Notes under the pieces: generated by a model | Told to the model about the DNA's origin: nothing | The model's database searches: none | What the model saw: only the letters and a program-made list of their open reading frames with translations | Shown here: piece after piece, positions 1 through 8,835 of the stretch | Position numbering within the stretch: the stretch's first letter is position 1 | How the letters are laid out: the number at the start of each line of letters is the position of its first letter | Translations under genes and position numbers: made by a program | Origin: CAWGJC01 sp965276665 | Lineage (GTDB): Bacteria; Pseudomonadota; Alphaproteobacteria; Acetobacterales; Acetobacteraceae | Assembly (NCBI GenBank): GCA_965276665.1 | Contig: OZ255620.1 | Coordinates: forward strand, 1,798,001 to 1,862,000 | Direction of reading: 5' to 3' | Length of the DNA: 64,000 bases

Positions 1-553
1 CCATCGCACCGAGACTGTCCTTCGTCGCGCCGGGCATAATGATGCTGAAATAGGCGGGTGACGCGGCCGAGCCGGATGCGGCCGGAGCGGGAGCCGGGGC
101 GACGCCGTTCACGCCGGCCATCGCCGTGCTCGGCGCGGTCATGCCCGTCGTCGCCACCGGCGTGGCGCCTGCCATGGTCTGCCGGCTCGGTTCGAATTTC
201 AGCTGATCGAACGGCACGGACACAAGCTTGCTGCCGACGCCCAGGAACCCGCCGACGGACAGCACCGCCTGATCGACCTTCCCGTCATCGCCGATCAGCA
301 GATTGTCGATCGTGCCGAGCGTGGCACCCGCATCATTGTAGATCGTCGCGCCGACGAGCTGGCTTGACCGCCACGAATCATGCATTTTCTGCAGGCTGCC
401 GGTCGGGCCGGACTGCATCATGCCGGCCATCGCCGGCGCGGCGGACGCGCCCGGGTTGCGCGACGATGGGGTTCTGCCTGAAGGCTGCGCGAGCGCGCCG
501 GCCGAGGCGACGCTCAAGAGCAGCGCGAGAGCCGAAGAAGGCAGGATACGCAT
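1..553 (-). CDS. PRC-barrel domain secreted protein (3' end outside window)
   Basis: About 184 residues are visible and the C-terminus runs off the left edge. The protein starts with a typical Sec signal peptide (basic MRILP, a hydrophobic stretch, then ALA-QPS) and a Pro/Ala/Met-rich linker. A PRC-barrel segment follows from about residue 60, with the patterns SQLVGATIYNDAG, GTIDNLLIGDDGKV and SVGGFLGVGSKLVSVPF, all typical of that fold. A second Ala/Pro-rich stretch follows, and a new block begins as the window ends. A clear GGAG precedes the ATG at 553. PRC-barrel proteins of this type are usually periplasmic and of unknown role. The function here is not inferred beyond the domain. Confidence 0.85.
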   Translation of the reverse strand, partial: MRILPSSALALLLSVASAGALAQPSGRTPSSRNPGASAAPAMAGMMQSGPTGSLQKMHDSWRSSQLVGATIYNDAGATLGTIDNLLIGDDGKVDQAVLSVGGFLGVGSKLVSVPFDQLKFEPSRQTMAGATPVATTGMTAPSTAMAGVNGVAPAPAPAASGSAASPAYFSIIMPGATKDSLGAM

Positions 554-617
554 GGCGTTCTCCTCACTGATGTCGTTGTTTGTGGAGAGAACGGCCGTGT
601 CGCAGCGCCGGTTGCAA

Positions 618-1187
618 TTAGCTGGGAGGACGCAACAACCATTGCTCGTGGCTCAGCCGGGCGAGGACCTGCGGCTGCAGCGGATCGCCGGCGGCAAGCA
701 GCGGATGCGCGAAATCCTCCTCCGGATCATGCGCCATGCCGAGCTTCGCCATCACGCGGCGGGATTTCGCGTTGCCCACGCATGCATTCGCGACGATTTC
801 CGGCAGGTGCAGCCGCCCGAAGCCGAAGCCGAGCGCGGCGGCGGCGCCCTCCGGCGCATAGCCGCGTCCCCAGAACGGCCGCGCGATGCGCCAGCCGATC
901 TCGACCGCGGGGGTGAAATGCGCCTCGTAGCCGACACGGGCAAGGCCGACCGCGCCCACGAAGAGACCGCTCGCTTTCTCCGCCACCGCCCACATGGAAA
1001 AACCGTGCAGCGATTGATGCGCGATCTGACGATCGATCCACGCATCGGATGCGGCTCGCGTGGTCAGCGGGCGGAGATATTCCATCGCCACCGCATCCGC
1101 CGACAACACCGCGAAGGGCTCGCGATCAGCCTCCGTCCAGGGCCGCAGAACCAAACGTCGCGCAACGATTGGCGGAAAATCCGTCAT
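618..1187 (-). CDS. GNAT family N-acetyltransferase (RimJ/RimL type)
   Basis: The 189-residue protein has the layout of the Acetyltransf_3 (RimJ/RimL-like) GNAT branch. It opens with TDFPPIVARRLVLRPWTEAD, the usual 'L-R-P' beta strand, has WGRGYAPEGAAAAL as the acetyl-CoA binding motif A (R/Q-x-x-G-x-G/A variant), and ends with the NAKSRRVMAKLGM helix-turn. It probably transfers acetyl from acetyl-CoA to an amine, but the substrate cannot be deduced. The same frame is open far upstream, antisense to nothing conserved. The ATG at 1187 is chosen because family homology begins there. It is the last gene of a minus-strand cluster downstream of folE. Confidence 0.85.
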   Translation of the reverse strand: MTDFPPIVARRLVLRPWTEADREPFAVLSADAVAMEYLRPLTTRAASDAWIDRQIAHQSLHGFSMWAVAEKASGLFVGAVGLARVGYEAHFTPAVEIGWRIARPFWGRGYAPEGAAAALGFGFGRLHLPEIVANACVGNAKSRRVMAKLGMAHDPEEDFAHPLLAAGDPLQPQVLARLSHEQWLLRPPS

Positions 1188-1258
1188 CCGGATACCTGTT
1201 CGTTTCCCGTTCGTTCGTGGTCCAGCCGAGGGCGGACCGGAGCGTCGCGATGGCGAGC

Positions 1259-1867
1259 CTATCCCGCCGGCCGATGGCCGAGCAAGGCAAGGAGCTCGCG
1301 GCGCGTGTCGGGGTTCGTGCGGAAGGCGCCGAGCATGTGACTGGTGGTGAGCAGCGTGCCGGGCTTGTGGATGCCGCGCGTGGTCATGCAGTGATGCGTG
1401 GCCTCGATGATGACGGCGGTGCCGCGCGGCTGCAGCACGGTGTTGATGGTATTGGCGATCTGCGCGGTCATCTTTTCCTGGATCTGCAGGCGGCGCGCAT
1501 AGGCATCGACGACGCGCGCGAGCTTGGAGATGCCGACGACGCGGCGCGCGGGCAGATAGGCGACGTGGGCATGGCCGATGATCGGCGCGATATGGTGCTC
1601 GCAATGGCTCTCGATGCGGATATCGCGCAGCAGGACGATCTCGTCATACCCGTCGGTTTCCTCGAACGTGCGTGCGAGGAGCTGGGTCGGATCGATATCG
1701 TAGCCGGAAAAATACTCGGCATAGGCGCGGATCACGCGGGAAGGCGTGTCGCGCAGCCCCTCGCGCGCCGGGCGGTCGCCGGCCCAGCGCAGCAGGGTGC
1801 GCACGGCATCCTCGGCCTCGGCCTGCGTCGGCCGCCCTTGCGTGTCGTCCGGCGGTTCGGCAGGCAT
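1259..1867 (-). CDS. folE: GTP cyclohydrolase I
   Basis: This 202-residue enzyme converts GTP to 7,8-dihydroneopterin triphosphate, the first step of tetrahydrofolate synthesis, as a cytosolic decamer. The sequence carries EGLRDTPSRV near the N-terminus, the zinc/active-site SHCEHH motif, the GISKLARVVD helix, the QEKMTAQIAN core and the second zinc Cys in ATHHCMTTRG. All expected ligands are present, so it is the zinc-dependent FolE1 type at normal length. Its ATG overlaps the apaG stop by one base (TGATG), which suggests translational coupling in hemC-apaG-folE. Confidence 0.97.
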   Translation of the reverse strand: MPAEPPDDTQGRPTQAEAEDAVRTLLRWAGDRPAREGLRDTPSRVIRAYAEYFSGYDIDPTQLLARTFEETDGYDEIVLLRDIRIESHCEHHIAPIIGHAHVAYLPARRVVGISKLARVVDAYARRLQIQEKMTAQIANTINTVLQPRGTAVIIEATHHCMTTRGIHKPGTLLTTSHMLGAFRTNPDTRRELLALLGHRPAG

Positions 1868-2283
1868 CAGTGGATGCGGCCGCTCTGATGCGGACTGTCG
1901 AGGCTGAAAGCCGGGATCGAGATGTCGAACGCTTCGCCGCTCTCCGCCACGATCATGTGATAGGCGCCGCGCATGAAGCCGCTTGGCGTGTCGAGCGGAG
2001 TGCCGGAGGTGTATTCGAACGCGGTACCGGGCGCGAGCACCGGCTGCTCGCCGACCACGCCGTCGCCCTCGACCTCCTTGGTGCGGCCGAGCCCGTCGGT
2101 GATCTGCCAGCTCCGGCGCATCAGCTGGACGGTTTCACCGCCCTGATTCTCGATGGTGACGCGATAGGCCCAGACGAACTGGTTGTCATCCGGCTTCGAC
2201 TCGTCCTCAAGGAAAAACGCTTGGACGGATACGCGGATGCCACGTGTCGTCGTGCTGTAATCACGTTCCATTGCTGATCTCAT
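1867..2283 (-). CDS. apaG: ApaG (Co2+/Mg2+ efflux-associated) domain protein
   Basis: The protein has 138 residues, or 134 if the internal ATG at 2271 is used. It matches ApaG, a single fibronectin-III-like beta-sandwich, in motifs such as YRVTIENQGGETVQLMRRSW, ITDGLGRTKEVEGDGVVGEQ, PVLAPGTAFEYTSGTPLDTP and GFMRGAYHM. Members are linked genetically to divalent cation resistance in enterics, but the biochemical role is unsettled. Its ATG overlaps the hemC stop (ATGA), and its own stop overlaps the folE start, so the three genes are read as one unit. Confidence 0.93.
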   Translation of the reverse strand: MRSAMERDYSTTTRGIRVSVQAFFLEDESKPDDNQFVWAYRVTIENQGGETVQLMRRSWQITDGLGRTKEVEGDGVVGEQPVLAPGTAFEYTSGTPLDTPSGFMRGAYHMIVAESGEAFDISIPAFSLDSPHQSGRIH

Positions 2284-3281
2284 GTGAAGATGTCGGCCGG
2301 GCTGTCGGCCCGTAGCTCACGCCCTAGTTCCGTGCCGAGGCGGGCTGCATCGGCGGTTGATCCATGAACGGCCCGCTTCAGCAGGAAGGAGCCGTCGGCG
2401 CGGGCGACAAGGCCGGTGAGCGCGAGCGCGCCATCCGGCAGCAGGCGGGCATGGCCGCCGATCGGCGTGCGGCAGGAACCGTCGAGCTCGGCGAGCAGCG
2501 CGCGCTCGGCGATCGAGACGGCGCGTGCCTCCGGATCCTCGATGCCGCCGAGCAGCTCGCGCAATTCGGCCGCATCGTCGCGCACGGTGATGCCGACGAT
2601 GCCCTGCCCGGCGGCGGGCACCATCGCATCCGGATCGAGCACGATGCCGGCCTCCTCCGCGATGCCGAGCCGGCGCAACCCGGCGAGCGCCAGCAGGCTC
2701 GCATCGCATTCGCCGCGGCGGAGCTTGTCGATGCGCGTCTGCACATTGCCGCGGATCGGCACCACGCGAAGATCGGGCCGCGCGTGCAGAAGCTGCGCCT
2801 GGCGGCGCACCGACGAGGTGCCCACCACCGCCTGCGAGGACAGGGCGGCGAACGGGTCGGCCGGGTCGGATGATCCGCAGGACGCGCCGAGCAGCATGGC
2901 GTCACGCGCATCCTCGCGCCGCAGGGTGCAGGCGAGCACGATGCCGGGCGGCATCTCGGTTTCCAGATCCTTCAGGCTGTGCACCGCGAAGTCGATGCGA
3001 CGATCGGCGAGCGCTTCGTGGATCTCCTTGGCGAACAGCCCCTTGCCGCCGATATCGGCGAGCCGGCGATCCTGCACGCGGTCGCCGGTGGTGCGGATCG
3101 GGTGCTCATCGAACACCTCCATGCCGGCGAGCACCGGGCAGAAATGGCGCAGCCGGTCGAGGAAGAGCCGCGTCTGCACCAGCGCCAGCGGCGACGGCCG
3201 CGTGCCCACGCGCAGCGGCAGGGCCGGCGCGTGCGGCCGGACCCCGCGTGGCGCGGGTGGCATCGGGTGGGCGGCGGACAT
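2280..3281 (-). CDS. hemC: Hydroxymethylbilane synthase (porphobilinogen deaminase)
   Basis: The enzyme condenses four porphobilinogens to hydroxymethylbilane in heme and corrinoid synthesis. The 333-residue sequence shows LRVGTRPSPLALVQT, the active-site loop GDRVQDRRLADIGGKGLFAKE, HSLKDLETEMPPG, GTSSVRRQAQLLHARPDL, RGNVQTRIDKLRRGE and AAGQGIVGI. Cys270 in LDGSCRTPIGGHA is the expected attachment point of the dipyrromethane cofactor. The ATG at 3281 has AGGA ahead of it. The N-terminus is about 20 residues longer than usual and Pro/Ala-rich. It is divergent from tsaD with a gap of about 40 bp and is first in hemC-apaG-folE. Confidence 0.97.
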   Translation of the reverse strand: MSAAHPMPPAPRGVRPHAPALPLRVGTRPSPLALVQTRLFLDRLRHFCPVLAGMEVFDEHPIRTTGDRVQDRRLADIGGKGLFAKEIHEALADRRIDFAVHSLKDLETEMPPGIVLACTLRREDARDAMLLGASCGSSDPADPFAALSSQAVVGTSSVRRQAQLLHARPDLRVVPIRGNVQTRIDKLRRGECDASLLALAGLRRLGIAEEAGIVLDPDAMVPAAGQGIVGITVRDDAAELRELLGGIEDPEARAVSIAERALLAELDGSCRTPIGGHARLLPDGALALTGLVARADGSFLLKRAVHGSTADAARLGTELGRELRADSPADIFT

Positions 3282-3324
3282 GGCCTGTCCTATGAGATAG
3301 CGAAGGCGAAGGGAAGGTGCCCAG

Positions 3325-4428
3325 ATGGGTAGTTTCTGGCCCGAACGGATGGTGGGCTCGATACTCGGAATCGAGAGCAGTTGCGACGAGACCGCGGTGG
3401 CGGTGCTGGATGCCGACGGCCGGGTGCTGGCCGAGGCGGTGCTGAGCCAGCAGGACCATGCGGCGTTCGGCGGCGTGGTGCCGGAGATCGCGGCGCGCGC
3501 GCATCTCGCGCATCTGCCGGAGATGGCCGGGCGGGTGCTCGCCGAGGCGAAGCTGGGCTGGGACCGGCTCGGCGGAATCGCCGCGACGATCGGACCGGGG
3601 CTGATCGGCGGGCTGGTGGTGGGCGCGGGTTTCGGCAAGGGGATCGCGCTGGCGCGCCGCCTGCCCTTTGTCGCGGTCAATCATCTGGAGGCCCATGCGC
3701 TGACCGCCCGGCTGCCCGGGCTGGTCACCGACGACATCCTGCCGGGCGGCGCCGCCTTTCCCTATCTGCTGCTGCTGGTCTCCGGCGGCCATTGCCAATG
3801 CGTCGCGGTGGAGGGGCTCGGACAGTATCGCCTGCTCGGGACGACGATCGACGACGCGGTGGGCGAGGCCTTCGACAAGGTCGGCAAGCTGCTCGGCCTG
3901 CCCTGGCCCGGCGGCCCGGCGCTCGAGCGGCTGGCCCGCGAAGGCGATCCGCGCCGGCATGATTTCCCGCGCCCGATGATGGGTCGGCCGGGCTGCGATT
4001 TCAGCTTTTCCGGGCTGAAGACCGCGGTCGCGCAGACCGTCGCGGCGCAGTCGGCGGCCTCGGCCTCCAGCGCCCTGACGCGGCGGGAGGCGGCCGATAT
4101 CGCCGCCGGGTTCCAGGCGGCGGCGGCGGCGGCGCTGGCGGACCGCACCGGCCGCGCGCTCGGGATGATGCCGGCGGCGCGGCTGCTGGTGGTGGCGGGC
4201 GGCGTGGCCGCGAATGCGGCGGTGCGCGCCGGGCTGACGCCGGTCGCGGCGCGGGCCGGGATCCCGCTGGTCGCGCCGCCGCTGCGTCTCTGCACGGACA
4301 ATGCCGTGATGGTCGCCTGGGCCGGCATCGAGCGGCTGCGCGCCGGGCTCGCCGACCCGCTCGACGCCCCGCCGCGCCCGCGCTGGCCGCTCGCGGAGTT
4401 GCAAGGTCCCGTGACCCCGCCGGCATGA
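3325..4428 (+). CDS. tsaD: tRNA N6-adenosine threonylcarbamoyltransferase TsaD
   Basis: TsaD transfers threonylcarbamoyl from TC-AMP to A37 of ANN-decoding tRNAs, working with TsaB and TsaE. The 367-residue sequence begins the ASKHA fold with ILGIESSCDETAVAVL. Metal ligands are His120 and His124 in VNHLEAHAL, followed by LLLLVSGGHCQ, the DDAVGEAFDKVGKLLGL block and a C-terminal CTDNAVMVAWAG. A start at the second ATG (3349) would put the histidines at 112/116, nearer the E. coli numbering, but the ATG at 3325 has the better GAAGG site. The stop overlaps the rlmJ ATG (ATGA). Confidence 0.97.
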   Translation: MGSFWPERMVGSILGIESSCDETAVAVLDADGRVLAEAVLSQQDHAAFGGVVPEIAARAHLAHLPEMAGRVLAEAKLGWDRLGGIAATIGPGLIGGLVVGAGFGKGIALARRLPFVAVNHLEAHALTARLPGLVTDDILPGGAAFPYLLLLVSGGHCQCVAVEGLGQYRLLGTTIDDAVGEAFDKVGKLLGLPWPGGPALERLAREGDPRRHDFPRPMMGRPGCDFSFSGLKTAVAQTVAAQSAASASSALTRREAADIAAGFQAAAAAALADRTGRALGMMPAARLLVVAGGVAANAAVRAGLTPVAARAGIPLVAPPLRLCTDNAVMVAWAGIERLRAGLADPLDAPPRPRWPLAELQGPVTPPA

Positions 4429-5255
4429 ACTACCGCCACGCCTTCCATGCCGGGAATTTCGCGGATTGCATGAAACACGCACTGTTCGTGTGGCTGCTGC
4501 AGGCCATGCGGCGCAAGCCGGTGCCGTTCCTGGTGCTCGACACCCATGCGGGCACCGGGCGCACCGATCTCTCCACCGGGCCGGCCGAGCGCACCGGCGA
4601 GTGGCGGTCCGGCATCGCCCGGCTGCTGGACGCGCCGCCGCCCGCGCTCGCCGAGTATGTCGGGCTGGTCGAACGGCTCGGCCTCTATCCCGGCTCGCCG
4701 GCGCTGGCGCAGGCGCTGCTCCGCGCGGATGACCGCCTGGCGCTGTGCGAGCTGCATCCGGAGGACGCCGCCACGCTCCGCCGCCGCTTCGCCGGCGATT
4801 GCCGAATTGCGGTGCATCGTCGGGACGGGTGGGAGGCGCTGCGCGGCCTGCTGCCGCCGCCCGCGGCGAGTGGATTGCGGCGCGGCTTGGTGCTGATCGA
4901 CCCGCCCTACGAGGCGCCGGACGATTTTTCCCGACTCGCGGCGGGGCTGGAAGCGGCGCAGGACAGGTTCGCGGGCGGGGTGTTCGCCGCCTGGTATCCG
5001 ATCAAGCACCGCGCGCCGGTGCGGGCGTTCCACGCGGCGCTGCAGGAGAGCGGGCTGCGCGACGTGGTCGCCGCCGAACTTCTGCTGCGGGCGCCCGAGG
5101 ATGCGGGGAGGCTCAACGGATGCGGATTATTGCTGGTCAATCCGCCTTTCGGGTTCGAAGAGGCGGCGCCCCCGATTCTCAAGGCGCTGCTTGACCGGAT
5201 CGGCGCGTGCGAGGCGGCCGAAGGCATCGATCTGCTGCGGCTCGCCGATGAGTAG
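4425..5255 (+). CDS. rlmJ: 23S rRNA (adenine2030-N6)-methyltransferase RlmJ
   Basis: The 276-residue protein matches RlmJ from its first residues (MNYRHAFHAGNFADCMKH). It has the SAM-binding start VLDTHAGTGRTDL, ALCELHPEDAATLRR, the catalytic LIDPPYE (DPPY) motif of N6-adenine methyltransferases, and the AAWYPIKHRAPV segment. It methylates A2030 of 23S rRNA using SAM. It overlaps tsaD by four bases and is followed after eight bases by gpsA, so tsaD-rlmJ-gpsA-murJ looks like one transcript. Confidence 0.95.
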   Translation: MNYRHAFHAGNFADCMKHALFVWLLQAMRRKPVPFLVLDTHAGTGRTDLSTGPAERTGEWRSGIARLLDAPPPALAEYVGLVERLGLYPGSPALAQALLRADDRLALCELHPEDAATLRRRFAGDCRIAVHRRDGWEALRGLLPPPAASGLRRGLVLIDPPYEAPDDFSRLAAGLEAAQDRFAGGVFAAWYPIKHRAPVRAFHAALQESGLRDVVAAELLLRAPEDAGRLNGCGLLLVNPPFGFEEAAPPILKALLDRIGACEAAEGIDLLRLADE

Positions 5256-5263
5256 GATCGCGC

Positions 5264-6217
<954 letters not shown>

Positions 6218-6225
6218 GCAGGCGC

Positions 6226-7788
6226 ATGCTGCGTGGCATCCTGACCGTGGGCGGCTGGACTTTGGCGAGCCGAATCATGGGGTTCGGGCGCGACATGCTG
6301 TTCGCCGCCCTGCTCGGCGCGAGCCCGGTGGCCGACGCCTTCTTCGTCGCGCTGAAGCTGCCGAGCCTGTTCCGCCGGCTGTTCGGCGAGGGGGCGTTCA
6401 ACGCCGCCTTCGTCCCGGCGTTTTCCGGCATGCTGGCGAGCGAGGGGGGCGAGGCGGCGCGCGGTTTCGCCGAGCAGGCGTTCAGCCTGCTCGCCTTCTG
6501 GCTGCTGACGATCACCGTGCTCGGCGAGGTGTTCATGCCGCAGCTGATGGTGGTGCTGGCGCCCGGCTTCTCGGCCGAACCCGACAAGCTGGTGCTCGCG
6601 ACCACCCTCACCCGGATCACCTTCCCCTATCTGCTGCTGATCTGCCTGACCGCGCTGCTCTCGGGTGTGCTGAACGGGCTCGACCGCTATGCCGCGGCGG
6701 CGGCGGCGCCGCTCGTCTACAACGCGATCGCGATCGGCTTCATGCTGGGCCTCTCCCACACCATGCCGACGCCGGCGCATGCCTTCGCCTGGGCGATCCC
6801 GGTCGCCGGGGCGGTGATGCTAGGAATGCTGCTGCATGCGGTCGGGCGGGCCGGCATGCCGGTCCGTCTCCGCATCCCGCGCCTGACGCCGGAGATGCGG
6901 CTGCTGATGCGGCGGATGGCGCCCGGGCTGTTCGGCGCCGGGGTGACGCAGCTCAACCAGATGGTCGACGTGATCATCTCCACCCTGCTCCCGGCCGGCA
7001 GCGTCTCCCTGCTCTATTACGCGAACCAGGTGCAGCAATTGCCGCTGGCGACGATCGGCACCGCGGTAGGCACCGCGCTGCTGCCGCTGCTCTCCCGCCA
7101 GGTGCGCTCGGGCGAGGCGGAAGCGGCGACGGCGACGATGAACCGCGCGCTCGAATACGCGCTGTTCCTGACGCTGCCCGCCGCGGTCGCGCTCGCGGTG
7201 AATGCCGTGCCGATGATGGAGGTGCTGTTCGTGCGCGGGCATTTCGACATGCACAGCGCCAGGCTGAGCGCGCAATCCCTGGTGGCCTTCGCGCTCGGAC
7301 TGCCGGCCTTCGTTCTCGTGAAGGTGCTGGCGCCGGGTTTTTTCGCGCGCGGCGATACCTCGATGCCGGTCAAGATCGGCCTGGTGGCGCTCATCCTGAA
7401 CCTGGTGCTCAACCTGCTGCTGATGCGCCCGCTCGCCCATGTCGGGCCGGCGCTGGCGACCAGCGTCGCCGCGATCTTCAACATGGTGGCGCTGGGCGCG
7501 GTGCTCGCGAAGCGCGGGCAGCTCAGGATCGACGCGCAGCTGGCCACCCGGGCGCCGCGCATGGCGCTCGCCGCCACCATCATGGGCGTCGTGCTCTGGG
7601 AAGCGCAGCGGACGATGTTCGCCGCGCTCGACCGCCCCTTCCCGTTCCGCTGGATCGGGCTTTTCCTGCTGATCGGGATCGGGATGGCCAGCTATTTCGC
7701 CGCTTGCCAGCTGCTCGGCGCATTCGACCTGCGTGAATTCGCCGGCACCGCGCTCCGCCGCAAGCGGGTGCTGGCGAAGCAGGGTTGA
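6226..7788 (+). CDS. murJ: Lipid II flippase MurJ
   Basis: This 520-residue integral membrane protein belongs to the MOP/MATE-like superfamily and moves lipid II across the inner membrane for peptidoglycan synthesis. The first helix has the MurJ signature TLASRIMGFGRDMLFAALLG, followed by DAFFVALKLPSLFRRLFGEGAFNAAFVP. Around 14 hydrophobic segments follow, among them NQMVDVIISTLLPAGSVSLL and APGFFARGDTSMPVKIGL, which are conserved in the family. It starts nine bases after gpsA and ends inside the alternative start region of trpS. Gram-negative cells need it unless another flippase is present. Confidence 0.96.
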   Translation: MLRGILTVGGWTLASRIMGFGRDMLFAALLGASPVADAFFVALKLPSLFRRLFGEGAFNAAFVPAFSGMLASEGGEAARGFAEQAFSLLAFWLLTITVLGEVFMPQLMVVLAPGFSAEPDKLVLATTLTRITFPYLLLICLTALLSGVLNGLDRYAAAAAAPLVYNAIAIGFMLGLSHTMPTPAHAFAWAIPVAGAVMLGMLLHAVGRAGMPVRLRIPRLTPEMRLLMRRMAPGLFGAGVTQLNQMVDVIISTLLPAGSVSLLYYANQVQQLPLATIGTAVGTALLPLLSRQVRSGEAEAATATMNRALEYALFLTLPAAVALAVNAVPMMEVLFVRGHFDMHSARLSAQSLVAFALGLPAFVLVKVLAPGFFARGDTSMPVKIGLVALILNLVLNLLLMRPLAHVGPALATSVAAIFNMVALGAVLAKRGQLRIDAQLATRAPRMALAATIMGVVLWEAQRTMFAALDRPFPFRWIGLFLLIGIGMASYFAACQLLGAFDLREFAGTALRRKRVLAKQG

Positions 7789-7823
7789 CCGCCGGACCCG
7801 GGCGGTCCGACAACCCTCCTCCT

Positions 7824-8831
7824 ATGCAGCGCATCCTCTCCGGCATCCAGCCGACCGGCATCCCGCATCTCGGCAATTATCTTGGCGCGATCCGCAACTG
7901 GGTCGGGCTGCAGCGGGACCATGAATGCCTGTGGTGCGCGGTCGACCTGCACGCGATCACCCAGCCGCAGGATCCGCGCGCGCTCGCCGGGCAGACGCGC
8001 GAGCTGATCGCCTCGCTGCTCGCCTGCGGGCTCGATCCGGTGCACCACATCGTCTTCGCGCAGTCGATGGTGCATGCGCATGTGCGGCTCGCCTGGATCT
8101 TCACCTGCGTCGCCCGCATCGGCTGGCTCAACCGGATGACGCAGTTCAAGGACAAGGCGGGCAAGGACCGGGAGGCGGTCTCCGCCGGGCTCTACACCTA
8201 TCCGGTGCTGATGGCCGCCGACGTGCTCGTCTATCACGCGACACGGGTGCCGGTGGGCGACGACCAGCGGCAGCATCTCGAGCTCGCCAACGACATCGCC
8301 CAGAAATTCAACCATGATTACGGCGTGGATTTCTTCCCGCCGATCGAGCCGGTGATCCTCGGGCCGGCGGCGCGGGTGATGAGCCTGCGGGACGGCAGCA
8401 AGAAGATGTCGAAATCCGACACCTCCGATCAGAGCCGTATCAACCTCACCGACGATGCCGACACCATCGCGCTGAAAGTGCGGCGCGCGCGCACCGACCC
8501 GGCGCCGCTGCCCGAGAGCGAGGCGGGGCTGGAAGGAAGGCCTGAGGCGCGCAACCTGGTCGGCATCTACGCCGCACTCGCCGATACCGACATCGAGACC
8601 GTGCTCGCCGAGCATGGTGGAAAGGGGTTCGGCGCGTTCAAGGAGGCGCTCGCCGAACGGCTGGTCGCGACCCTCGCCCCGATCGCCGGGGAGACACGCC
8701 GCCTGCTCGGCGATCCCGGGACGCTCGACGCCGTGCTGCGCGACGGCGCCGGGCGCGCGCGGGCGATCGCCGACCCGATCATCGCCGAGGCGGAGCGGCT
8801 CGTCGGCTTCCTGCAATTGCCGCCGGCCTGA
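7824..8831 (+). CDS. trpS: Tryptophanyl-tRNA synthetase
   Basis: This class Ic synthetase has 335 residues from the ATG at 7824. MQRILSGIQPTGIPHLGNYLG contains the HIGH-like signature, VGDDQRQHLELAND is the tRNA/dimer region, and GSKKMSKSD is the KMSKS loop. It charges tRNA-Trp. An in-frame TTG at 7785 overlaps the murJ stop (TTGA), but the residues it would add are Gly/Pro-rich and outside the family's conserved start, so the ATG is preferred. It lies directly after murJ and five bases before the glycosyltransferase gene. Confidence 0.96.
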   Translation: MQRILSGIQPTGIPHLGNYLGAIRNWVGLQRDHECLWCAVDLHAITQPQDPRALAGQTRELIASLLACGLDPVHHIVFAQSMVHAHVRLAWIFTCVARIGWLNRMTQFKDKAGKDREAVSAGLYTYPVLMAADVLVYHATRVPVGDDQRQHLELANDIAQKFNHDYGVDFFPPIEPVILGPAARVMSLRDGSKKMSKSDTSDQSRINLTDDADTIALKVRRARTDPAPLPESEAGLEGRPEARNLVGIYAALADTDIETVLAEHGGKGFGAFKEALAERLVATLAPIAGETRRLLGDPGTLDAVLRDGAGRARAIADPIIAEAERLVGFLQLPPA

Positions 8832-8835
8832 CGCA